NCBI GenBank assembly: GCA_051453625.1
Contig: JBOZIK010000001.1
Span: 156,420,121 to 156,484,120, forward strand
DNA length: 64,000 bases
Reading direction: 5' to 3'
Source of the DNA: Welwitschia mirabilis
Lineage: Eukaryota; Gnetophyta; Gnetopsida; Welwitschiales
In this document: in pieces, positions 44,489 to 56,550 of the stretch
How the letters are laid out: each line of letters opens with the position of its first letter
Position numbering within the stretch: the stretch's first letter is position 1
Translations under genes and position numbers: made by a program
The notes under the pieces: generated by a model
Seen by the model: only the letters and a program-made list of their open reading frames with translations
Databases searched by the model: none
Told to the model about the DNA's origin: nothing

Positions 44489-45122
44489 NNNNNNNNNNNN
44501 NNNNNNNNNNNNNNNNNNNNNNNNNNNNNNNNNNNNNNNNNNNNNNNNNNNNNNNNNNNNNNNNNNNNNNNNNNNNNNNNNNNNNNNNNNNNNNNNNNNN
44601 NNNNNNNNNNNNNNNNNNNNNNNNNNNNNNNNNNNNNNNNNNNNNNNNNNNNNNNNNNNNNNNNNNNNNNNNNNNNNNNNNNNNNNNNNNNNNNNNNNNN
44701 NNNNNNNNNNNNNNNNNNNNNNNNNNNNNNNNNNNNNNNNNNNNNNNNNNNNNNNNNNNNNNNNNNNNNNNNNNNNNNNNNNNNNNNNNNNNNNNNNNNN
44801 NNNNNNNNNNNNNNNNNNNNNNNNNNNNNNNNNNNNNNNNNNNNNNNNNNNNNNNNNNNNNNNNNNNNNNNNNNNNNNNNNNNNNNNNNNNNNNNNNNNN
44901 NNNNNNNNNNNNNNNNNNNNNNNNNNNNNNNNNNNNNNNNNNNNNNNNNNNNNNNNNNNNNNNNNNNNNNNNNNNNNNNNNNNNNNNNNNNNNNNNNNNN
45001 NNNNNNNNNNNNNNNNNNNNNNNNNNNNNNNNNNNNNNNNNNNNNNNNNNNNNNNNNNNNNNNNNNNNNNNNNNNNNNNNNNNNNNNNNNNNNNNNNNNN
45101 NNNNNNNNNNNNNNNNNNNNNN
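44489..45122. other. Assembly gap (634 N)
   Basis: N run between the CACTA coding part and its subterminal repeats. Confidence 0.99.
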
Positions 45123-45183
45123 ATGATTTTTAGCCTCTTCTTTTGTATGATGATTATATCATTATAATTTCTTTTCTTAAATC

Positions 45184-45252
45184 ATATCTTAAATGTACAT
45201 TATATTATACCTCATCTATATCTTGAATGTGCATTATATTATATCCTCATCT
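45184..45252. repeat. 34/35-bp tandem duplication
   Basis: ATATCTTAAATGTACATTAT at 45184 is repeated as ATATCTTGAATGTGCATTAT at 45218. Two units differ by transitions. Confidence 0.85.
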
Positions 45253-45279
45253 ATATTGCTAGTCTTTGTATATAAAATA

Positions 45280-45940
45280 TGGACCTTATTTTAAAAATTA
45301 TTTTATGGTAGTTTCCAAATAACCATCATAAAAAAGATGAAGAATTTCTTAAATCTATGGTGACTTGAAATTTAAGAACCATCAAAATAATATATAAAAT
45401 GATAGTTCTTGAAGAATAATTATTTTTTTCATGAGTAGCCACTTTCATAATTATAATAATTCTCTTGGAACCACCATGTTAATTTCTAGGTCCTTCTATT
45501 TTATTGTTTACTAGAACTATCATATTATAAATGAAGCTATGTTGTATAGCCTATTAAATACTATGACAGTTTCTCCAAAACCACCATTAACTCTTTCACA
45601 ATGGTTTTATTTTAGCCATTATAGTATTTAAGGAGTGATTATCACTAATTAACATAACCACCATCAAAATTAAGGTGCATGAAATCCATAGATATAGTAG
45701 TGATCTGTCAAAACCGCTGTGTATCAACATGAAAAATTAGATTTTTTTGACCCCTTAATATGATGGTTTATTATTCATTTTGAAGATAACATTGTAACTA
45801 TCATTATTTATTCTTGAGCAATAGTGATGGTTTCCTCAATAGTAGCTCAACTTAACCACCATAAGTAGATTAGATGGTGATTTATTTTCTTTTATAATGA
45901 TTATTAAATCATAATAATTTCATTATTTTTTTATAGGTGT
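45280..45940. repeat. CACTA subterminal repeat array (3' end)
   Basis: At least a dozen short motifs related to AACC(A/G)CCAT and its complement ATGG(T/C)GGTT occur in both orientations, for example AAACCACCATTAAC near 45580, AACCACCATCAAAA near 45655, AAAACCGCTGTG near 45710, GATGGTTTATTA near 45762, GATGGTTTCC near 45828 and AACCACCATAAG near 45856. The residual CCG suggests an original AACCGCC/GGCGGTT core. Dense, alternating motifs next to the transposase gene are characteristic of CACTA ends, where the transposase binds. Confidence 0.7.
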
Positions 45941-46179
45941 TTAAGTCATTTAGCATGAAAGCATTTTACTCATCAATTATTAAAAACTTAACTCTTGAAT
46001 AATTACAAATGTAAAAAAGAAAATGATATTCAAATCCTTAATGAAATTAAGAGAATATTAAATTATAAAATATAAATAGTTTATTATAATTAAATACCAA
46101 TAAATAAAATATTACCTTTATAGCATAACAACATTGAACCTTAAATATTATGCATGAAAATGAGTACTTTAAGACTCCT

Positions 46180-46640
46180 CAAATAAAAGAATAAAATCTT
46201 GAAAGACACAATTAATGGAAAATGTTAAATAATATCAAACTAATAAATTTCTATTGAACTCCAAAAGATGAATTTAAAATATTTTACAAATGTTTAGTGA
46301 TCTATTATAATGGTATTTATAACTAAATGTTAAGCATACCTTAATCTTATGGTATAAATAACTTTGATCAATTAATTAGAATTAAGAGATCCCTCATCCA
46401 TAATTACAATTCAATTTTGAAAATCTAGAATTGACAACTATTTGAAATTATTATGAACAAATTTTCCATTTTGTAAAAGTTACATTTAAGAATGCAAATA
46501 TATTGCAATGTAATTTAATGATGTACTAATATAGCACTTGAACAAAATTGGGTGTTTTCTCAATGTTTAACCTTTATAACTTTTAACCCTTAATATTAGT
46601 CAATAATTGATACTTATTATAATATAAAACTTAAATAATA
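46180..46640. repeat. Dispersed repeat family R, copy 3
   Basis: Same-strand match to about 31910-32390, with shared phrases in order and scattered transitions and small indels. No coding domain. Confidence 0.6.
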
Positions 46641-49225
46641 AGAAGAACATCTCTTATGATTAATTAAATAAAAATAATCAAATGAAGCCTCGGTACATCA
46701 TCAACATAATAAAATCATGCATATACTAAAAACTAATTATTAATAAATATAGAGGAAAGTTTTGGTTTTATTAGTAAATAATAAAAATAATATAATTAAA
46801 TATTTCCTTGTATAACTTAAGATATTACTATTTTCATTTCTAAGACACATTTTCCTTTTGGTTGATACTTTAGAAATTTGAAAAACTCTATTTCATAAGA
46901 AGATGTTAGTTATTAATTCCTTGAAAATAGAAAAATTTTAGTTTTCTTGCAACAACTAAGTAAAATATAACATTTTCAATATGTATAAGAATCTTTGAAG
47001 TGTTAAAATCAAAGATCATATTATGTTAAAAAGGAAAACTAAGAACAATATGCATTTTTAAAAATCATGAGACGAAGCACAAAAATTTATATTAAGTTTA
47101 TATAACAATAAAAAGTAAAATAAAAAGGGAAGAAGATGGAGTTACCAAAAAGTAAGTAAAATTTAAAAATATTACTTTTACCTAATATCAAAAAGTAAAT
47201 ATGAAAGGAGAGAAGATAGAGCTACAAAAGAGAGAAGTGAAATAAAATGTAGAAAAGAGATGATGTATATGTATAGATTATTTTTAATTCAACACTTGAA
47301 TGATGAAAACTACTCTATGACTTACTTATCGTTTTCATGTTTTCTCATTATTACTTTAAAATAATTTTTTAAACTTTATCAATATTTTTTCATCATGATT
47401 TTTCAACCTAGTTTTTTTGCTTGTTTGGAATTTATTTTATGAAGTCTTCATAGGTTAGGGTTGGAGGGGAAATTTTTTTCTTTTCCTTAAGATGCTAAAG
47501 CTAAAGAAGCATCAAATGTTTCCTTTCTAGTAACTTTAGAGATCCAATTACCTAATTCATATCTTGAATTTAGGTATTATGCCTATCAATAATTAAGGTA
47601 ATTTTTTAAGTTCTTCCTTAAAACTATATAACATTCAATGTATATTCACGAATATCGTGCTTATTTAGAATGGTGATAATAATGAAATTAATATTTAAAA
47701 TTACCATTATATTAGAAAGTTTTTATTTTCATGAAAAGTGAAAGTTACCTTAACCTCTTATGGAATGAATTTATTTTCTATTTTTAAGTATTTTTAATAA
47801 TATTAAACACACTCTAATAATTAGAGATTGAAAACTTCATCTTCATGGAACTATTGATAATTCTTAGATATGGTTTCTGGTGTATGATAACACTCTATTA
47901 GATTAATGTGGCACATACTCTAGGTAACAGAAGGTGATACTATTTAGAAAAACATTCTCATGCTCTAATAGGAAAAATCCTCTTAGCTTTTTAAGTGTAG
48001 AATTAGGATTTTATAGTATCATAAGGATGGAAGTCTTAAATTTTAATATGATTTCATGTCTATAAAGAACAAGAATAATGTAGAAGCTTTACTAGACTCT
48101 TCTTATAACTTGAAGGAGTACATAAGTGTAGAGGTGCATACCTAAAAAGTAAAATGAATTTATAAACTAATACATTACAACTAGTCTCAATGACATATAA
48201 GTTTACTTTTGTTCAACATTATGCTAGCAAAAGTTGAGTAAAACCTTTTATCATCATACTGTACTTAGTGCAGGATGTTAGTCTTTACATAATCCACTAC
48301 ACTACATATGTATTAGATGGATTTTTTATCATCTTCATTATATTTATTTCTAACTTTCTTATCTTGCTTTTAACACTATAGTATAAGATTTCACACTAAT
48401 TTTAATAGTTCTTTTCAATGAGAAATATCTTAAATCTATTTATTTATCTATACTATAGTTAGAACACCTATTTTAATTAAAATATTATAGGTTGCATTGC
48501 ATATTAATAATGAAAAGGATTACCCATGAATAACTCTCTTACTTTTCTATGTAACTAAGATGCATTATTATTTTCGTTATTATTGATGTTGTATTTTAGA
48601 GTAACATAGAAGTTATTAGTAGAGTGATATATTCAGATATCATTTTCATTATTATTAACATCCTAGATGGGCATTCAATTTAAATAGATTATTTAATCAA
48701 TCATAAGAATAATTTTTTACATAATTAAATTTAAACATTAAAATAATCTTTAATGCTTTATCAACATGAAGATTTAAAAGTTATGAAGGTTTTACTTTAA
48801 CCTACCTCTAGATTCTTTGATGCAACTATGTAAATTAACTTACATTAAAATCTTGTTAGTAGTTTATAAATCTCAATTATAGAAAATGCCAATTTGGTTT
48901 ATGATACTTTCATAAGAAAATTCAATCCTTATGGGTTAAAATTCAATTGCAATGATTTGTGAATAATTTATTAATCATAAGTAACTAACCAAAGCTACAT
49001 TAGAAATATATTGAATGTGTCTATGCCATAATATGGAGGTATGCCTAATTCTTATTAATAAAATTTACTATAGGGAAATCATTTAATATCTTTGAAATCT
49101 TTTGAATTCATCTTTCAGACTTGGATGAAATCTTTATTAATTCATATTATAATAGGGCTTTCTCAACCATGTCTTACTAGATTTTTCTTTCCTATCTAAA
49201 GAATCTAAAAGTGCTTCTTTTCATG
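46641..49225. other. Unassigned AT-rich DNA
   Basis: No coding motif, RNA or repeat structure recognised. Confidence 0.4.
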
Positions 49226-49239
49226 NNNNNNNNNNNNNN
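49226..49239. other. Assembly gap (14 N)
   Basis: Short N run. Confidence 0.99.
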
Positions 49240-49696
49240 TTTGTTATTTCATTAAGGATCTAATCTCACTCTTTTTTTTTTTCCTGGTCATAGTTATCAT
49301 TATTATACAACTAGGATTTGATGACTAATGAGTAAACTGCTTATCATATTTCTTAGGATTTAATGCTTACTGAGTAATAAGATTATCTTCTTGCATGTTT
49401 TTAATCTTGATTTTGATTGATGCTAGTAATGTATTTTTGTATTATAAGTTATTGTATGTTATGATTTAAATGGATCAAAATCCAAAACATATCTCTTTCA
49501 CAATTAAATATCCTATTACATCTAAATGTTACATATTTTATAAAGGATTGAAAAGATTTCCTATGTAAAAGAGACCTATTTTTATTGAAGTCATGTCAAA
49601 TGTTGCTGAAGTCTAGGTAATGCTATCTAAAATGATTCATGTTTACATTTGTTTCCAATTGCTTTAAATCAATCCTAAAGATACAAAAATATGATT

Positions 49697-50055
49697 ATGC
49701 ACTAGTGTAAATATCCACCTACTATATGCATAATCCATAACATGGAAATTATACTATGCATAAAATGCCATCAAATAAATTAGAATTAATAGAAATTACT
49801 TGTTGAAATGCAACTCGGCATTAGTGTAAAACCAAACTTAGGACATCCATAATGCATAACATAAACTAAGAAAAACCTAGATCATGCATAACTTTTCATC
49901 CACTAAATCATAATTAATAGAAATTCCTTACTAAAACACTTGGTAAAAGCATGAATCTCCACCTTATACATCTATAAGATATAACATCAATTAAGAAAAA
50001 TTAGATCGTATCATCCACTAAATCACAATTATTTCATGTGCTAATGCATTGGTCA
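49697..50055. repeat. Degenerate tandem repeat, about 119-bp unit, three copies
   Basis: Units begin with GCACTAGTGTAAA (49699) and GCATTAGTGTAAA (49818); the third, more diverged unit starts near 49937. Each has a 'CCATAACAT', a 'AAATTAGAATTAATAGAAATT'-like and a 'AAATGCA' segment in the same order. Confidence 0.6.
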
Positions 50056-50879
50056 TCCAACTACTCAAACACTTGTCCTCCATTTAAGAAGTTACAAATT
50101 CAAACTTGTGGATGCCTTGCTTCAAAAACTATAAAGCTTCAAGCATAACTAATAATACTCCTAAAGAGAAGTACACTCACTAAAATATTTAAGTTTGACA
50201 TCCCCTTCATAGAAATCTAAATCAAAAGACCTCATACTACAAATTATGAAGAAAATCAAAGTCCATGATACATATTTTAAAATTAAGGAAATGGTTAGAT
50301 CCTAAGAAATTTTTTTAATTAAAATAAAAAGGCATTATTTAAGATAGGTAGACTAATTAATAAATCCACTAATACACATAAATAATAATGTACAAAGATA
50401 AAAAGAAAAATAGGAAATAAATCCACAATAAAAAGATTCAAATCACCACTATAAGAACTCTATCAAAAACTTTCCATTTATATGAATTCTTTGAACTTAA
50501 AGCTAGAGTTGAAAAGATGAATTTTTTGAGATTTACTATAACTATATAAAAGTCATGCTCAAGATGCTAAAATGTAACTTTAGCATAAAGATTTAAAATA
50601 TTATGTTATACTAAAGGTTAAAGTGAAATCCAAATGAGAAAAATAAACTTAGAAATCTTGGAAGTGTCTTTTAAAGTAGTAGGCATAACAATTACTTAGA
50701 AATTATGATAAATAGTAGAAGTTCAATTTCATGTAGTAAATCAACCCTACAATGGAAGAAATCATGCTTAAAATAATCTTCAACATTATAAAAAGGATAT
50801 TTTGATGAAGAAAATCCTAAATGTTATAAATGAGTACACATGCATAAGCCTTGATAAATCAAACATCATTGAAAAATAT
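50056..50879. other. Unassigned AT-rich DNA
   Basis: No recognisable feature. Confidence 0.4.
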
Positions 50880-51540
50880 GAATGTGGATATTTTCAAATA
50901 TTTTAGGTGCTTTTCTTTCACAAGTTCTATTCCATGTTTTATTGAGACTCTTATGAACATTTTTATTTTTAGTAATAACATCATAATATCTTTTCCTTAA
51001 AGAGAAAAAAAACAAATCTTCCATCTATCTAAAAGAATTTATACAATTCCTTTTACTTGTTTAGAAAATTTTTCTTTTTTTGAAAGTTTTGTTAAGACCA
51101 TAAACATTAAGTAAACATAAAAATTAAATAGTAAAAAGTAAGAAAAAATATAATACAAATTTTAACATGTTAAGACCTCTAATTAAATAAATAAAAAGTT
51201 TATTGAGTTTATTTAAGAATTTAATAATGGTAAATTTTAACTTATATAAGGAAGATAACAATATACTAATGTGGGCTCCAAAAGTGTAATGCAAGTTTTA
51301 AAATGAAAACTGGAAACTACCCCTTAAAAGGAGAAAGCATATTTTAAATTGCATCCTAACTATGTAATGAGTTCTAATTATTCTATTAACTTTTATGCTT
51401 AAATGCTATGATTTTTTGTTATAGCATTTTCTTAATGGATTTAATGTTATTATCCTTCAATTCCTTCTAAATAAATTTCTTGTCAATGGACTAGATACAT
51501 GTAGAGCATTTCTACTTTTTAAGGTATTCACATATTCTTT
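50880..51540. repeat. Dispersed repeat family R, copy 4
   Basis: The left part matches 32400-32650 and the right part (51320-51480) matches 41060-41225, linking copies 1 and 2 into one family. Confidence 0.6.
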
Positions 51541-51559
51541 TGATAAAGAAAATATTTTT

Positions 51560-52870
51560 CCCAAAAAATCCAATATAATATTAGCCATTTAAGAGTGTTG
51601 TAAAGTCTTTATAATAGTAATTCCCTTCTCTGAAATGAACTCTAACATCTTTTCCAATAAATTAAGTCATTCTTGAAAGTATCGATAGAGAAAGTAAAAT
51701 ATGTTATCAATTTATAAGAAGATGAATAGTTTTCCATGTGTATTAGATTCTTTAGAAAAAATGAGTACCTCTTATTTTAATTTTATGTGATAATGCTATC
51801 CAATTCATAAGAATAATACCTCTTGAAATAATCTAATATTTAGAAAATGTATTAGCAAACTATTTAAAAGTAAAAAATAATGTAACCATATTTATTAACT
51901 TGTTACAAAATCAATCTACTACATGATTCCTGACTCTAATTTAAATAACCTATAAAACCAATTCTATACATTTCTTTTAAAATATTATAAATATTCAAGG
52001 CCACTATAGCATAATATTTTTTGGTATTAAATACTAACCACATAACTTCTTAAATAGCCTTGACGTTTTCATAAGCTTGCTTAGAGGAAAATCAACAAGA
52101 AGAATAATACGTATGAGTAGAAGCTATAATATATTTACATACTATGAATTTTCTTGCAAGTGAAAGATATTTATATTTTTATTTGATTTTCTTTTTTAAA
52201 TTTTATCTAAAACACATTTTCAAATATTACTAGGTTATTTAGTAAAGGATAAAGGAATTTCAAAAAAAATTTAACATCTCTCTAGGATAAATAAATGATC
52301 ATGGTTGAATAGGAATCTATTACTAATTATTAAATAAAATAAAGATAGAATATACTCCTAATTTATTTTAGATTTAAAGACAATGCAATGTTGATCTATT
52401 TTAGTAAAAATAATGTGAGGTCATTACTCTATTAGTTTTAATGATAAACAAAGAATAATATATAAAATGCAAATTAATAATCTATTTGGAATCACAATAA
52501 ATTTAAAACCTCTAAATTTGGCCCAAGTATTCATTATTGTGAACTGCATAACATAAAATATTAATTAATAAAATAAATAGATAAGAATATAACTAACATC
52601 CTTATCAAATTAAAAATTTAATATTGAAAGTCTTTGAATTATTATATTTAGTGGTAGTAATACATGCATCAACATATTTAAATAAATGAATAATAATGTA
52701 GAAAAAGTTTTGGCCAATATTTTAAAATAAACCTCATGAATTTTATCATATGTCTTTGCATAACCAAACTCAATGAAGATTATATTTTAACTAAAATATT
52801 TTTTTTCCTTTGCATTCCTCATGTAGGAGCATTCATAGAAAATTAGAATAAAGATTTTATTTTAGTTAGG
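51560..52870 (-). pseudogene. LINE reverse transcriptase remnant, family 2, second copy
   Basis: The minus strand at 52640-52830 reads IIFIEFGYAKTYDKIHEVY and FKILAKTF (the 'FEKAYDRI.W.F....L...GF' block), then NMLMHVLLPL. The left part (about 52060-52160) aligns with 29235-29330 in the other family-2 copy ('GAATAATACGTATGAGTAGAAGC' versus 'GAGTAATACACATGAGTTGTAGT' type phrases). Heavily decayed, with catalytic residues not recognisable. Confidence 0.6.
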
Positions 52871-53023
52871 CATTTATTTTTTAAGGTTTAGTATTCTTGT
52901 GTGAAAAATAAAATCCAGCATATGTATTTACTTTGAAGGCACTATGTGTAGTTACCCTAGAGGCACCATGTGTAGTTAGCATAAAAGAAATCTCGGTGAC
53001 TAGAATATGTTATATTTAAGAAA

Positions 53024-53580
53024 AGATAACTAGTATAATGAATAAGATATGTTTATATACTATGTTTAGCGAAAGGTATAAGAGGCTAATTATAAGAGTA
53101 TTCTTTGTTAATAAGGATTCATCCTAGAGATTTATAAATAAGAAGGTGTAAAGAGATGAAGATAATACCTAAGTAAATGCTTTGGTAGATGATTTAAGAA
53201 TTGAAGTTGGAGTGGATAAGGAAGAAGTGAGAGATCTTAAAGTTGAAGCTTGAGAAGATATATTATTAAGAACTAGATAAGAAGATTCCTTATGTAAGAT
53301 CATTGCTAAATTGTATTCTTCCTTGAAGGCTACCAAGCATCAAAGTGATAAATCCTGGATGAGCTTTAAAAGCCACTATTAACAAGAGACCATAGTATAT
53401 CTTCTAGAATTTGATTTCTATTTGTAAGCCTCATACTTATTATATTATTAATAGAATGATATTATTTCATTTCCTCAAATACTCTATTTATTGTGTTGTT
53501 TCTTCATTACTTTTTTCTGCTTACTAGAAACACAATTCCAAAAGCATTCTTAAGGCTTACATTACATTAGCTCTATATCA
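53024..53580 (+). repeat. 5' LTR of the chromovirus-like element
   Basis: Aligns with 59093-59631. Shared features in order are AATAAGATATGTTTA.ATACTAT, a TATA-like TTTATAAATAA (53130), GAAGTTGGAGT..., AGAGATCTTA, GCCTCATACTT and CTAGAAACACAAT. It ends ...ATATCA two bases before the primer-binding site. Confidence 0.85.
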
Positions 53581-53582
53581 TC

Positions 53583-53593
53583 TGATATCAAAG
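53583..53593 (+). other. Primer-binding site, initiator Met-tRNA type
   Basis: TGATATCAAAG differs from the usual TGGTATCAGAG only by two G-to-A changes and sits two bases after the 5' LTR, the normal spacing. Confidence 0.8.
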
Positions 53594-53640
53594 AAAGTTT
53601 TGAGTTTTGTGTGTAGTTCATTATTGGATTTGGTTTGAGG

Positions 53641-54640
53641 ATGACACACAATAAGACAATAGTTTTTACCTACAAAAGCATCTTACAAGGCCAGAAGATG
53701 ATAATGTAGGAGATGGAAAAGAGCATGAGTATTTACAATACACCTAGGTATTTGGAATCCATTCCAGAGAAGGAGCACAAAGAAGAATAATTTATGGTAG
53801 AGGAACCACAAAAGAAAAATGTTATGCATGAAGCTGAAAGTGAAGAAGAAGATAAGGCTATTTTTATAAAAGTCTTAGTGAAGCTAAGATAAAAGGATGC
53901 AGTAATCATAATGTCATTTCAAGAAATCTTAAAAGCGAGAAAGCTTGAAAATTGAATCTAAGGCATGGAGTATTACTTCGAGATGGAAGACATTACTAAA
54001 GTAAATAAGGTAAAGATTGTCATAACTTACTTGCAAGGAGTTATAGCTAGTTAGTGGGAACATGTTTGAAAGGATTATTAACATCAAGTCCTTTCAACCT
54101 CTTAGAACTACATGAACAAGAGTTTTTAAGATAATTTAAATGACTTTCATATAATATAGAGATACTTAAAGAGATGCAGATGCTTTAACAAGGAGAAAAC
54201 TATGAAATGGTACATAAAAGAGTTCCATGTACTAACGATCAAAGCAAGAGATAACCAAACATATTATTGGTTTAAGACTTGTTATTCAAGATGAAATTAC
54301 CATTGTCACTTCTAAATGAAAAAGAAAGCATGCTAGTTAGAACTAAAAATAAAATAGAAATTTCAATGAAGAAATAATTCAAATAGAAGAAGCTTTAAAG
54401 GAAATAAATCATAAAGAAGTTTCATTAGCAAGCAAAAAAGATAAATTAGAAAGGACAGAACAAAGTGAAAAAATACATCATAGACAATAGAGGTACTTAT
54501 AGAGGAATGAATAGAGGAAGTAATTTCTTAATAATTTTTTATAAATGCCATAAGTTAGGACATAAGTCTTATGAGGTTTCATAAGAAAGAAAGATAAACA
54601 CACAAATGTTGTCTTAGAGCATGGTGAGATAAGTGAAGAA
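53641..54640 (+). pseudogene. Chromovirus-like gag with zinc knuckle remnant
   Basis: The frame near 53965 reads MEYYFEMEDITKVNKVKIVI, TYLQGVIAS, stop, WEHV, matching the gag capsid block '(E)YYF...I.D..KV..A...L.G.A..WWEH'. Around 54540-54580 the plus strand reads FYKCHKLGHKSYEVS, a CCHC knuckle (C-x2-C-x4-H-x4-C) in which the first and last Cys are lost. The intervening region has frameshifts. Gag would package element RNA. This copy is non-functional. Confidence 0.75.
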
Positions 54641-54714
54641 TCTAAACCAACAAAACCAAAAGAGATTTCTAGTGAGAAAGGAAAAAATATAATTATTAGA
54701 ATAACTCTCATGAA

Positions 54715-55140
54715 ATATGGAGACAACTCTTCAAAACTCGATGTAAGTGTATAGTCAAGGTATGCCAGGTTATAGTTAATATTGAAAGTCATGATAAATC
54801 GATTTCTAATAATATGATAAAAAAGTTTAATCTAGAGACTATGTTACATTCAAAAACATACTAAATATCTTAGTTATAGAAGAGACAACATGTTATAGTT
54901 ATAGAATAGTGTTTAGTCAATTTTAAAATTGGTACCTATTATGATCAAGTTTATTGTAATGTTATTCCTAGGGATGCTTATTATTTATTATTAGGTAGAC
55001 CATGGCAATATGATACTAAGTGTATCCACAATGGAAAGAGTAACACTTGCATTATAACTAATAAGCAGGAAAAGATATTTAACTTATTACTAGATTTATA
55101 GAATATTTTAAAGCATAAGACAAGTGTATGCTTCTTAGGA
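54715..55140 (+). pseudogene. Chromovirus-like retropepsin
   Basis: One long frame reads RQLFKTRCKCIVKVCQVIVN, then IES at the active site (expected Asp-Ser/Thr-Gly; here Asn-Ile-Glu at 54778-54786), a stop-rich stretch, VNFKIGTYYDQVYCNVIP and DAYYLLLGRPWQYD (near 54974-55015), followed by CIHNGKSNTC. The LLLGRPWQYD block is the conserved C-terminal part of chromovirus proteases and is intact. The active-site Asp and Gly are replaced. Confidence 0.88.
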
Positions 55141-55199
55141 AGGAAGGAGGTAACAGATAAAATAAAAGGATATGGAATGGTAGTAGTATTAAAGATATT

Positions 55200-55930
55200 T
55201 TTAAAATAGTTGTTGAAGAAGTACCCAAGGGAGGTAAAAGATGTTTTGAAATAATTTATAAATATTTTTATTAATAATTTTCTTTTGATGTTACTACTTG
55301 TTAGGAGCATAAACCATTGGATATATCTAGTATAAAGTACTTAACTTCTAAACAAAACACCATATAGAATGGAATCATATGAAAGAGAGAAGTAGATAAG
55401 TTCAAAAGCTACTATACAAGGGGTTGATCAAGAAAAGTTTGTCACCATGTTCTCTTCTGGTAGTATTAAATCCAAAGAAATATAGCAAGTAGTTATACAT
55501 CCCTATTAATTCAAAAGCCATCAACAAGATAACCATTAAGTACCACTTTCCTACACCTCATATGAATGATATTTAGATTGTTTGGTAGGAGCATCTATTT
55601 TTAGTAGGATATGTTTAAAGAGTAAATCCCATAAGATTCATATCCAAGAAGGAGATTACTAAAAGATGACCTTTAGGATCCCAAATGGATTGTATGAATT
55701 CTTGGCGATGTTATTTAGATTTACAAATACTCTAAATATATTCATGAGGTTAATGGAAGATATATTACAACCTTTCCTTAAGAAGTTTATTACTATCTTT
55801 GTAGATGATATTTTTGTATTTATCAAGCATATTAAGAACTACATACAAAATTTAAGAAGGGTAATCAATGGTACATGAAAAGAAGTATACCTTTACCTAA
55901 CTATAGTTAGTGTTTCTTGGGATAGTTGTA
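55200..55930 (+). pseudogene. Chromovirus-like reverse transcriptase
   Basis: Plus-strand frames give NKTPYRMESYE (about 55350), LIKKSLSPCSLLVVLNPKK, SKAINKITIKYHFPTPHMND (55430-55580), then the open frame 55666-55878 with MTFRIPNGLYEFLAMLF, NIFMRLMEDIL and FVDDIFVF. This matches 'SPCA.PVLLVPKKDG', 'R.IN.ITIKYR.PIP', 'T.F.T..GLYE.LVMPFGL.NAP.TFMRLM' and 'F.DDIL.YSK'. Both catalytic Asp codons (55804-55809) remain, unlike the other elements here. Frameshifts and a stop at a former Trp still disable it. Confidence 0.9.
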
Positions 55931-56179
55931 TTGAAATATGAAATCAAAATGGATTCAAACAAGGTAAAGGCTATTCTAAATTAGCCTACATCAACATTGT
56001 TAAGGGATGTTTATAATCTCCATGAATAAGCAATATTTCATAGGAGGTTTATTAAAAATTTTAGAAAAATTTTTGGACTAATGTTAGCTAACATTAAGAA
56101 AGATTAAGTCTTCAAGTAAACCAAGAAGGTAATCAAATCATTTAAGTAGCTAAAGAAGAACATTATTGAAGGTCCTACA

Positions 56180-56550
56180 ATAGTACTTCTAGATTTTAGT
56201 AAGACTTTTCAAGTAAAGTATGATGAAAGCTGTAAATAAATTAAAAGAGCAGTCATCCAAAAAAACCCATTTCCTTCTTTAGTGAGAAGCCAAATGATGT
56301 TAAGAAAAAATCCTTAACCTATGAAAAAGATTTGTATGAGGTGGAGACATTAACTGCTATAAAAAAGGCTTATAGACTATAAGCCATTACAATACATGAA
56401 AAGTCAAGAAAAGTGAAGTGGGTAGAAAACCTATAGAAATTTGACTTTATAATCAAGCATAAAAGGGAAAAGATGAATAAAGTTATAGATGCTTTAAGTC
56501 AGGTAGTATACATGGTAAGATATTACAACTATAATGGTAAGATGTATTTG
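56180..56550 (+). pseudogene. Chromovirus-like RNase H
   Basis: Frames give LDFSKTFQVKYDES (56190-56235, with the catalytic Asp position kept), SLTYEKDLYEVETLTAIKKA (56310-56370), KVKWVENL, FDFIIKHKREKMNKVIDALS (56440-56500). These are the 'F.VE.DASG', 'T.EKEL.AL..AL', 'WV..L..F...I.Y..GK.N.VADALSR' blocks. The domain ends about 50 bp before the left arm of the inverted duplication, exactly where integrase should follow. Confidence 0.82.

Larger units (their letters stand above)
41400..45940 (+). mobile_element. Decayed CACTA (En/Spm-type) DNA transposon
   Basis: The plus strand carries the TNP2 transposase blocks (41400-42000), DUF4218 (42380-43080) and DUF4216 (43985-44180) in the order typical of plant CACTA transposase genes. 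The end region at 45280-45940 is packed with alternating-orientation ACC(A/G)CCAT-like motifs, as in CACTA subterminal repeats. The candidate 3' end is TTTTTTTATAGGTG at about 45929-45942, possibly a mutated TAGTG terminus. The 5' terminus was not found. A SINE is nested at 43507-43690, and a 634-N gap lies inside. Confidence 0.8.
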
